From CAVQGM01 sp963712065 (GTDB lineage Bacteria; Actinomycetota; Acidimicrobiia; Acidimicrobiales; Acidimicrobilacustridaceae): a DNA stretch of 64,000 nt. Position 1 is the stretch's first letter, and each line of letters begins with the position of its first letter. A program made the position numbers and the translations under genes. The notes under the pieces are model-generated. The model ran no database searches, was not told where the DNA came from, and was given only the letters and a program-made list of their open reading frames with translations. The DNA lies in NCBI GenBank assembly GCA_963712065.1, contig CAVQGM010000002.1:496001-560000 (forward strand), read 5' to 3'. Positions 57,358-64,000 of this stretch are shown here, one piece after another.

Positions 57358-58269
57358 TCAGGGCTCGGGAAGCACGAAGTCCTGCCCGGCGAAGACGAGA
57401 TCGGGGTCGTCGGGCACGGCCAGCCGGTCGCGGTTGGCGTCGACGATCCGGGCCAGGTAGCGGACCACCGACCCGTCGTCGGTGGGGCGACCGGCGGCGG
57501 CGAGGGTGCGCGACGCCACCAGCCAGAGGTGCTGGCCCGGAGCGATCGTCCAGGTGCCCTGCCCCGTCTCCACCGGCTCTGCCTCCTCGGCGACCGGCGG
57601 CGCTGGAGCGCTCGGCGCCGGCGCGGCGACCCGGGCCGGGTCGTCGGCCCCCGGCTGGACGGGCACGGGCACCGCCGGCGCCGCGGCGGGGGCGGTGGCC
57701 CGAGGCGGGAGGGGCTCCATCCGGATCGAGGGGGTCAGGGGTGGCAGGGGCGGGGCCGCGGTCGTCGGGGTGAGGGTCGTCGGGGCCGTCGGGACGACGG
57801 TCGTCGCGGCCGGCGGGGAGGCAACCGGACCCAGGTCCTCCATGACGACGACGGCGGGCGGGACGTCGACGGCCGTCGCCACGGCGGGGACCGCCCCGAG
57901 TCCGACGCTCACCCCGACGACACCGCCGAGGAGTCGCCGGACGCACGGCAGCGCGACGGCGGAGACGAGCCGCCCGACCGACCGCCTCCGCGTCGCGGCG
58001 GCGACGGCGGCGAGGGCTCCGACCACCACGAGGTAGGTGCCGGCGAGGAGCACCAGCGCGCACCCGAGCACGGCCACGACGAGCAGCGGGTCCGTGGTGG
58101 TCGCCCACCTCTGGAGGTCGGCCACCTCGGACGGTGTCGGCAGGGCGCGGGCGGCGAGCAGGGCCACGGCGACCGCGGCACCGCCGACGAGGGCGAGGGC
58201 GAGGCTGCGGCCGAGCGCCCGGAGGGGCGACGGCCGGACAGGGGTGGAGGTGGGCGGGACGAGGGTCAT
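57358..58269 (-). CDS. LysM-domain membrane protein
   Basis: 303 residues from ATG 58269 (MTLVPPTSTPVRPSPL), with GGAG upstream. Three hydrophobic segments lie in the first 155 residues (SLALALVGGAAVAVALLAA, DPLLVVAVLGCALVLLAGTYLVVVGAL in part, and GGVVGVSVGLGAVPAVATAV). A Pro/Ala/Thr-rich stalk follows, then a C-terminal LysM-like domain (WTIAPGQHLWLVASRTL... ending VFAGQDFVLPEP). LysM binds peptidoglycan or chitin-like glycans. It overlaps the pseudokinase gene by ATGA and the two proteins probably act together at the envelope. Confidence 0.72.
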   Translation of the reverse strand: MTLVPPTSTPVRPSPLRALGRSLALALVGGAAVAVALLAARALPTPSEVADLQRWATTTDPLLVVAVLGCALVLLAGTYLVVVGALAAVAAATRRRSVGRLVSAVALPCVRRLLGGVVGVSVGLGAVPAVATAVDVPPAVVVMEDLGPVASPPAATTVVPTAPTTLTPTTAAPPLPPLTPSIRMEPLPPRATAPAAAPAVPVPVQPGADDPARVAAPAPSAPAPPVAEEAEPVETGQGTWTIAPGQHLWLVASRTLAAAGRPTDDGSVVRYLARIVDANRDRLAVPDDPDLVFAGQDFVLPEP

Positions 58270-59540
58270 GGCGCCGCTCCTGGGATCGGGACGGGGACGG
58301 TGGTGCCGTCGGTCAGGACGGCCACGAGGCCTCCACAGCCCGGGTCGGGGCCCGGGCGGAGAGCGACGGCGCCAGGGACCCGACCGAGCGACGCGGCCTC
58401 GACGCGTCCGCCGGGGGGTGCCCACGACGTGAACACGAACACGTCACCGGTCGTCGGTCGCAGCACGGCGGCGAGGGGGCGGCCGACGCAGGTCCAGTCG
58501 CCCACGGCGACGACGTCGCCCGGATCACCCACCGCGAAGCGGCGACCGTCGAGCTCGGCCACCGGTCGGGTGTCGAGGCGCTGGTCCGGGGGAGTGCCCG
58601 TCGTCGACGACGAGCCCGGGATCGTCGGGCTCACCGCCGGCCGAGGGTCCCGGCCGGCGACATCGTCACCCCCGCCGGATCGCACCAGGGCACCGACGGC
58701 GATGACCAGTGCGACGAGGGCACCGAGCCCGGCGACGAGACGGGAGGTCGGAAAGGGCCGTGGTGGGCGGGGTCGTCGGGGCCGATCGTCGTCGAGCACC
58801 CGGCGCAGGTGCTCGAGCGCATCATCATCGGCGGGGTCGCCCGCGGACCCGACCTCGGGCCCACTCGGTGACGGCGCCGCGGCCGGCGGGTCGGGGCGGC
58901 CGCCGGGTCCGATCGCCGCCACCCGCTCGGCCAGGGCCCGGGCCGAGGGACGGCGGGCCACGTCCCGGGCGGTCGCGCTGGCGGCGAGCGCCGCCAGCGC
59001 CCGGCGCTGGTCCCGGGTGCCACGGTCGGGGCGGCGCGTGCCGGGCGACCGCTCGAGCAGGGCGCCGAGGAGCCGTCCGAGGCCGGCCACGTCCTCGGTG
59101 CGGGGGTGACGCGTGTCGGCGGCGGTCGACGCCTCGCCGAACCCGCAGAGCACGGGCCGCCCGTCGCCGTCGAGCACGACGTGGTCGGCGGTCACCCGTC
59201 CGTGCACGACACCTCGGTCGTGCAGATCGGCGATCGTGGCGGCGACCGCAGCGAGGTGGACGGCGACCTCGACCGCCGACGGGGCGCGGAGGTCGGCAAG
59301 GGTGCGGGTGCCGATCCAGCGGAGCACGAGGTCGCCGTCTTCGTCGCCGGCCCCGCTGCCCGGGCCGGCCACCAGCTCGACGACACCGGGGTGCCGGGCC
59401 TGCACCAGCACGGCGGCTTCGTGGGCCAGGCGATCCCTCGCTGCTTGGTCGCTGGCCCGCTTCACCAGCACCGGGATGCCGTCGCGGTGCTCGACACGGA
59501 CGTCGACGGGGGTGGCGCGGATGCCGTCGGCGTCGGTCAT
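58266..59540 (-). CDS. Membrane-anchored pseudokinase (Hanks-type fold)
   Basis: 424 residues from ATG 59540. Residues about 20-215 follow a Ser/Thr kinase outline: VLVKRAS with the N-lobe lysine, ADLHDRGVVHGRVTADHVVL in place of the HRDLKPxN loop, and LCGFGEA in place of DFG. Both catalytic aspartates are missing, so phosphotransfer is unlikely. A Pro-rich stretch, one transmembrane helix (RLVAGLGALVALVIAVGAL) and an extracellular beta-rich domain of about 130 residues follow. It resembles MviN/FhaA-type regulatory pseudokinases only in principle. Coupled to the LysM protein gene. Confidence 0.75.
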   Translation of the reverse strand: MTDADGIRATPVDVRVEHRDGIPVLVKRASDQAARDRLAHEAAVLVQARHPGVVELVAGPGSGAGDEDGDLVLRWIGTRTLADLRAPSAVEVAVHLAAVAATIADLHDRGVVHGRVTADHVVLDGDGRPVLCGFGEASTAADTRHPRTEDVAGLGRLLGALLERSPGTRRPDRGTRDQRRALAALAASATARDVARRPSARALAERVAAIGPGGRPDPPAAAPSPSGPEVGSAGDPADDDALEHLRRVLDDDRPRRPRPPRPFPTSRLVAGLGALVALVIAVGALVRSGGGDDVAGRDPRPAVSPTIPGSSSTTGTPPDQRLDTRPVAELDGRRFAVGDPGDVVAVGDWTCVGRPLAAVLRPTTGDVFVFTSWAPPGGRVEAASLGRVPGAVALRPGPDPGCGGLVAVLTDGTTVPVPIPGAAP

Positions 59541-59735
59541 CGGCCGGACGGTAGGAGCGCGGCGGCGGTCGGGCAACGGCTCGGAACGAGAGTTACGCGC
59601 CGCCCACTCCACCGGCACCGGGACGCCGGGCCGAGGTGGCCGGCGGCGGCCGCCGCAGCCGGCGCCGCCCGGGCCACGCCCCGCTTCACCGGCTGAGCCA
59701 GGTCCTCCGTACGAGCGGGCTCGACCCGGGTGTCG

Positions 59736-61364
59736 TCAGGCGATGACGCCCGGGTTGAGCACGCCGGCCGGGTCGAGCGTCGCCTTCACGGCGGCCAGCG
59801 CCGCGCCCACCGCCGCCGGACGCTGCCGGCGGTACCACGGGTCGTGGTCGCGGCCGACGGCGTGGTGATGGGTGATGGTGCCGCCGGCGGCGAGGAGGGC
59901 ATCGCTGGCCGCCGCCTTGATCTCGTCCCACATCGTCACCTCGCTGCCCGGTCGACCCGGCGCGACCACGGTGAAGTAGGGCGCGGGACCGTCCGGGTAG
60001 ACGTGGGTGAAGCGGCAGGTGACGAAGCCGCCGCCGCAGACGCGCCGGGTGGCGTCGCCGACGGCGGCGGTCACGTCGGCGTGCAGGTCGCCGAAGCGGT
60101 CCCAGGTGCACGCCGTCTCGAAGGTCTCGACGATCACGCTCATCCGGACCATGGCGTCCCGTCCGTAGGGCGCTCGCAGGAACGACGACCGCCACGCCCC
60201 GGCAGCCCCCTCACGGCCGCTGGTGCCGACGTCACCACCTGGGGCCACGCCCCCGGGGGGCGGTCCGCTGCGGCTCACGCCGTCCGGCAGCCGTCCGCCG
60301 TGGTCGGCGAGCAGCTCGACGGCCCGGTCGACGGCGGCGTCGACCGGATGGTCGGCCGACTCGAAGCCGACGATCAGCAGGGCGCTGCCGTCGTCGACGC
60401 CGGCCGCGGTCATGGCCTCGCCCGGATCGAGCAGCCGGCAGTTGGACGGGTGCAGGCCCGACTGGCTCACGGCCCGGGTCGCAACGACGGCGTCGGTGTA
60501 GTCGTCGAACCGGGCGGCGGCGGTGGCCTTCCAGCGGGGACGGTCCTGGAGGCGCATCCACGCCTCGGTGATGATGCCGAACGCCCCCTCGCTGCCGAGG
60601 AACAGCCGGTCGGGGGACGGCCCGGCGCCCGACCCGGGAAGGCGTCTCGACTCGACCGTGCCGCTCGGGGTGACCACCCGCATCGACTCGACGAAGTCGT
60701 CGATGTGGGTGTGCAGCGTGGCGTAGTGGCCTCCGGAGCGGGTCGCCAGCCAGCCGCCGAGGGTGGAGAACTCGAACGACTGGGGGAAGTGCCGCAGGGT
60801 CAGCCCGTGCGGTCGGAGCTGGTCCTCGAGCACGGGGCCGAGCGCGCCGGCCTGGATGCGGGCCGCCCGTGAGGTGCGATCGATCTCGACGACCCGGTCG
60901 AGGGCGGTGAGGTCGATCGACACCGCGCCGGCGAACCCCTCGCCGACGGCGCACTCCACCCCGCCCACGACCGACGAGCCGCCGCCGTAGGGGATGGCGG
61001 CGATGCCCGCGTCGGCGCACCAGTCGAGGATGGCGACGACCTCGGGCTCGGTCGTCGGGCGGGCGACGAGGTCGGGCGGATGGTCGAGGAGTCCCTCGAA
61101 GCCCCGCACCACGTCGCGGTACGACTTGCCGTAGGTGTGCGACGCCCGCTGGTGGGCGTCGTCGTGGCAGATCCCGGCCAGCGTCGCCGGCGGGCGGACG
61201 CGAGGCGCGGGAAGGGTGACGGCGCCGAGGTCGGGCCGGGGCCGGACGATGAGGTCGGTGCCGAACCGCTCGCCGAGGCCGGCGGCCAACCGGTCGACCT
61301 GGTCGTCGGTGAGGGCCTCGTCCTCGTAGCCCCAGCCCCACCACGAACGGGTGCGCCCGCTCAC
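59736..61364 (-). CDS. FAD-binding oxidase (alkyl-DHAP synthase / D-lactate dehydrogenase family)
   Basis: A 542-residue protein with a GTG start overlapping the stop of the Wzy-like gene (GTGA). The FAD_binding_4 domain has the pyrophosphate-binding IPYGGGSSVVGGVE near residue 125, SFEFSTLGGWLATRSGGHYAT and FLGSEGAFGIITEAWMRL. The C-terminal cap is of the alkylglycerone-phosphate synthase type, with the conserved HHHAVG near residue 508. AGPS makes ether lipids, but many bacterial relatives oxidise other hydroxy acids. An N-terminal WWGWGYEDE is typical of the AGPS subgroup. Confidence 0.83.
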   Translation of the reverse strand: MSGRTRSWWGWGYEDEALTDDQVDRLAAGLGERFGTDLIVRPRPDLGAVTLPAPRVRPPATLAGICHDDAHQRASHTYGKSYRDVVRGFEGLLDHPPDLVARPTTEPEVVAILDWCADAGIAAIPYGGGSSVVGGVECAVGEGFAGAVSIDLTALDRVVEIDRTSRAARIQAGALGPVLEDQLRPHGLTLRHFPQSFEFSTLGGWLATRSGGHYATLHTHIDDFVESMRVVTPSGTVESRRLPGSGAGPSPDRLFLGSEGAFGIITEAWMRLQDRPRWKATAAARFDDYTDAVVATRAVSQSGLHPSNCRLLDPGEAMTAAGVDDGSALLIVGFESADHPVDAAVDRAVELLADHGGRLPDGVSRSGPPPGGVAPGGDVGTSGREGAAGAWRSSFLRAPYGRDAMVRMSVIVETFETACTWDRFGDLHADVTAAVGDATRRVCGGGFVTCRFTHVYPDGPAPYFTVVAPGRPGSEVTMWDEIKAAASDALLAAGGTITHHHAVGRDHDPWYRRQRPAAVGAALAAVKATLDPAGVLNPGVIA

Positions 61365-62879
61365 GGCGAGGCGCGCCCGGGCGCGCCCGACGTCGTCGGG
61401 GCCTCCGGCGGCGGCAGCGTGAGCAACGACGGTCGGCGCCGGGCCGGGTCGATCGAGCGGGTGTCACGCCGGGCGACCTTCCGCACGACGGGCGGCAGGG
61501 CCACCAGCACGAACAGCAACGGCAGCATCTGCGTGCGCTGCCGGGCGAGGATGCCGAAGTTGCCGACGGCGGAGAACGCGTAGCAGAAGAGCAGCACGTA
61601 GGAGAGCGCGTAGGCGACGAAGGGCTCGCGCAGCACGGTCTTGGGCAGGGCGAGGAGGCGACGCCACGACACGGCGAGGAGCACGACGAGGGCGATGCCC
61701 TCCATGGCGCTGATGCGTTGGTCGGTGTTGCGCGCCTCGAAGATGAACGGGCGGAGGGTGACGGTGACGACCGCCGCCGGGTAGTCGACCGGGCTCGACA
61801 CCCGCGCCGGTGCGAACGTGCCGCCGGACGTCTCGGTGGTCTGCTCGGTGGTCTGGCTGAGCGTCTGGTCCACCTCTTCGGTGCCGAGCTGGTCGACGTC
61901 GAAGAAGTCGGCCGTCTGGCTGGCGATGACGGCGCCCCCGACGAGCAGGCAGGCGATGGCCACGAACTTGGAGCCGGACAGGACCCGTGAGCCGGCGGTG
62001 GACCGGACGAACAGGTAGGCGACGGCGACGGCGACGACGACCATGAGCGCCACGTGGGGACGCACCATCACCGCCCCGAGCAGGCCGAGCGCGAGCAGGG
62101 TGAGGCCGCCCCGTCGGTGGGTGAAGAGGCGGGCGGCGCCGAGCGAGGCCAGCCCGATCGTGAACGCCATCACCGCCTCCTTGCCGACGCTGGAGGGCCA
62201 GAACACGAGCGACGGCCACAGGAAGAGCACGAAGGCGTAGCGCTTGTGGTCGCCATCGGGGACCGCGGTGCGGAACGCGAGGTAGAAGAACACGGCGCCG
62301 GCGAACGCGACGACGGTGAAGACGATGAACTCCGCCATGAAGCTGGTGCCGGTGAACACGCTGACCAGGCCGGACAGGTAGCGGAGCGAGCCGGTGCCGG
62401 GGATCTGCCGGCCCGTGTCGACGCCGAAGTCGAGGTTGCGGAACGAGTCGGCGAGGAGCACGCCGACCTCGTGGTACACGCCGGGCGTCGACGGCGCCCT
62501 GGAACCGCTGGTAGGCACCGAGCAGCTTGACCGCCAGCCCGAGGTAGAGCAGGGCGAGCAGGTCGAACTGGCGCTCGGCGCGGGCGAGGCGCCGGAAGAT
62601 GGGCCAGGCGGCGACGGCCACCACCGGGATGAGCACGATGGCGGCGGCCACGTCGACGCCCCGCACCAGGCCCAGCGCGTACCACCCGAACACGCCCGAC
62701 ATGGCCAGGCCGGCGACGAGGCGGAGGAGGGGGGAGCGGGTCGGGTCGCCGTCCTTCGCCGGACGGGCCCGGCGCAGGGGCGGAAGGTCGAGGGTGCGCG
62801 TCGGCGGCGCGTCGAGCGGTGGACGGGCGGGAGCGGCGAGGGTGCCGGGATCGTCGAGGCCGGAGAACGACGACGTCAC
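61361..62879 (-). pseudogene. Wzy/O-antigen polymerase-like membrane protein, frameshifted as sequenced
   Basis: The GTG at 62879 overlaps a TGA of the kinase frame. About 10 membrane helices are seen (MSGVFGWYALGLV, AAAIVLIPVVAVAAWPIF, LLALLYLGLAVKLLGAYQRF, then after the shift FIVFTVVAFAGAVFFYLAF, SLVFWPSSVGKEAVMAFTIG, LLALGLLGAVMVRPHVAL). The VRPH segment and SVGKEA block resemble polymerases of capsule or exopolysaccharide loci. One extra base near 62485 splits the gene; the total length is 3n+1, as expected for a single insertion. It would polymerise repeat units controlled by the adjacent Wzz/BY-kinase. Sequence error is likely. Confidence 0.72.
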
Positions 62880-64000
62880 GACGACGGGTCGGCGCGGCCC
62901 TCGACGTCGCCGCCGGCCGCGCCCACGTCGCGTCGCCGTCGCCGTCGCCGTCGGACGATCGGCGACCTCTTCGGCGTCGGGGCGACGCATGTCCTCGATC
63001 AGGGCTTCGAAGGGGTTGCCCTCGGGCTCGGCAGCACGGCCGGAGGCCGCGTCCTCCTGGTGGTAGTAGTAGTAGTACCGGTTGGACGGGGACTCGGTGG
63101 CGCCCACCAGCACGGCGCCGACGACCGGGGCGTTGAAGCGCTCGAGGAGCTCTGCCGCCCGGTCGGCGGTCTCCCGGGTGGTCTTCCCGGCCCGGCAGAT
63201 CACGACGACCATGTCGGTCACCGACAGCACGTCGCTGGCGTCGTTGGTGGTGAGCACGGGTGCCGTGTCGAGGATGACGTAGTCGAACATCGTGCGGGCG
63301 GTGGCGATCAGGTGGCGCTGGGCGGCGACGACCTCGGCCGGGTTGGCGTGGTGGACGTCGTGCACCACGCCGCTCACCATCTTCACCCCGGGGACCTCGG
63401 TCTGGATCACCCGCCGGGGCTCGTCGGGGGCGTGGAGGTACAGGTGGAGGCGGGGCCGCCGGAAGTCGCAGTTGACGACCAGCACCCGGCTGCCGTCCTC
63501 CCCGAGCACCGCGGCCAGGTTGGACACGGTGGTCGTCTTGCCCTCGGCCGGTCCCGGCGAGGTGACCATGATGACCACCCCCGGCGGCGTGGGCTCGGTG
63601 GTGGGCTCGTCGCCGTCGGCCCCGCCGGGGGTGGGCGCGGCGGCCTCGTCGGTGGGTGGCCCCGGGGCGTGGGCGTCGGGGTGGCGGCGGTCCCGGCGGC
63701 CAGGGCCAGGTTGGCCATCTGGTTCAGCCGGCCCGTGCGTTGCACGAACAGCAGCGACGACCGCAGGGCGCGGAACGACTCGGCGAAGCGCGAGTAGGGG
63801 GCGTCCTTGGCGACGACCGAGGTCTGCTTCCGCTGCCGCCGCGAGAAGGCCGGGACCTCCGCGATCACCGGGAAGCCGAAGGCCTCCTCGGCCTGCTCCT
63901 TGGTGAAGATGCGCGGGTCGAGGGCGTTGACGGCGAGCACCAGGACGATGCCGAGGAGGGCGGCGCCGATGCCGCCGAGCAGTGCGGCGAGGAAGGGGTT
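62876..64000 (-). pseudogene. Wzz/BY-kinase polysaccharide co-polymerase, partial and frameshifted
   Basis: Open at the right edge. It begins inside the second membrane helix of a Wzz domain (LLGGIGAALLGIVLVLAVN), then the cytoplasmic region DPRIFTKEQAEEAFGFPVIAEVP and RFAESFRALRSSL. A frame change near 63690 leads into the kinase domain: Walker A-like SPGPAEGKTTTVSNLA, Walker A' VLVVNCDFRRPRLHL, Walker B FDYVILDTAPV, and a C-terminal YYYYYH tyrosine cluster for autophosphorylation. A second shift near 62950 would place the stop at 62876, overlapping the next gene. BY-kinases control capsule or exopolysaccharide export. Confidence 0.8.

Overview
This window is about 72% GC and densely coded on both strands, with frequent GTG starts and 4-bp stop/start overlaps. 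The gene content points to a high-GC actinobacterium, most likely a member of the Acidimicrobiia (Iamia/Ilumatobacter-like). Supporting genes are a BldD homologue, an F420-type LLM oxidoreductase, class II DAHP synthase, a FolP2-type DHPS homologue, a nadD / LytR_C / rsfS cluster, and an hrcA-dnaJ-rsmE-bldD-hemW string. This assignment is inference from gene content; no rRNA is present.

Layout. 0-9.5 kb: a partial methyltransferase coupled to a BesD/HalD-like oxygenase, a MoxR-ATPase/VWA pair, a metallo-beta-lactamase-Rieske protein, a membrane-anchored diacylglycerol-kinase-like protein, a DUF2252 protein and a PaaX-type regulator. 9.5-15 kb: membrane protein, sulfur assimilation (APS reductase, ferredoxin sulfite reductase) and a frameshifted class II DAHP synthase. 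15-18.6 kb: a sigma-70 factor, then nadD, LytR_C and rsfS. 18.6-27.6 kb: a cell-surface locus holding a hendecad coiled-coil protein, two LPXTG sortase substrates, a WxL-like secreted protein, a DUF916/WxLIP-like anchor, a second membrane protein, a lipoprotein and tRNA-Ala(GGC), plus a candidate small RNA and a repeated leader element. 27.7-35.5 kb: leuS, fatty acyl-AMP ligase, patatin, HAD phosphatase, vapBC, F420 LLM oxidoreductase. 35.7-42.7 kb: a branched-chain-amino-acid-type ABC cassette compressed into three polypeptides (LivHM fusion, MFS-LivF-LivG triple fusion, binding protein). 42.8-50.6 kb: PAC2, APH-like kinase, thioredoxin, comEA/comEC, folP2, holA, rpsT. 50.7-57.4 kb: lepA, a CIRCE-like operator with hrcA-dnaJ, rsmE, bldD, hemW. 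57.4-64 kb: LysM membrane protein, pseudokinase, FAD-linked oxidase, Wzy-like polymerase and a BY-kinase running off the right edge.

Cross-cutting observations. Three families of dispersed palindromic repeats occur (A: 1.2 and 30.2-30.3 kb; B: 40.1 and 52.6 kb; C: 3.8 and 42.7 kb). One B copy is a perfect 50-bp palindrome inside the coding linker between the two ATPase domains of the MFS-LivF-LivG fusion. A 10-mer, GTCCGAGCCA, recurs five times in 4 kb of the surface locus, twice just upstream of the ribosome binding sites of divergent paralogues. Several genes seem to be transcribed leaderless, with a TANNNT box 6-7 nt before the start codon. Five genes (aroG, comEA, rpsT, the wzy-like gene and the BY-kinase) are interrupted by small indels in GC-rich runs. 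Because rpsT is normally intact, these are most likely sequence errors and the products should be read as probably full length.
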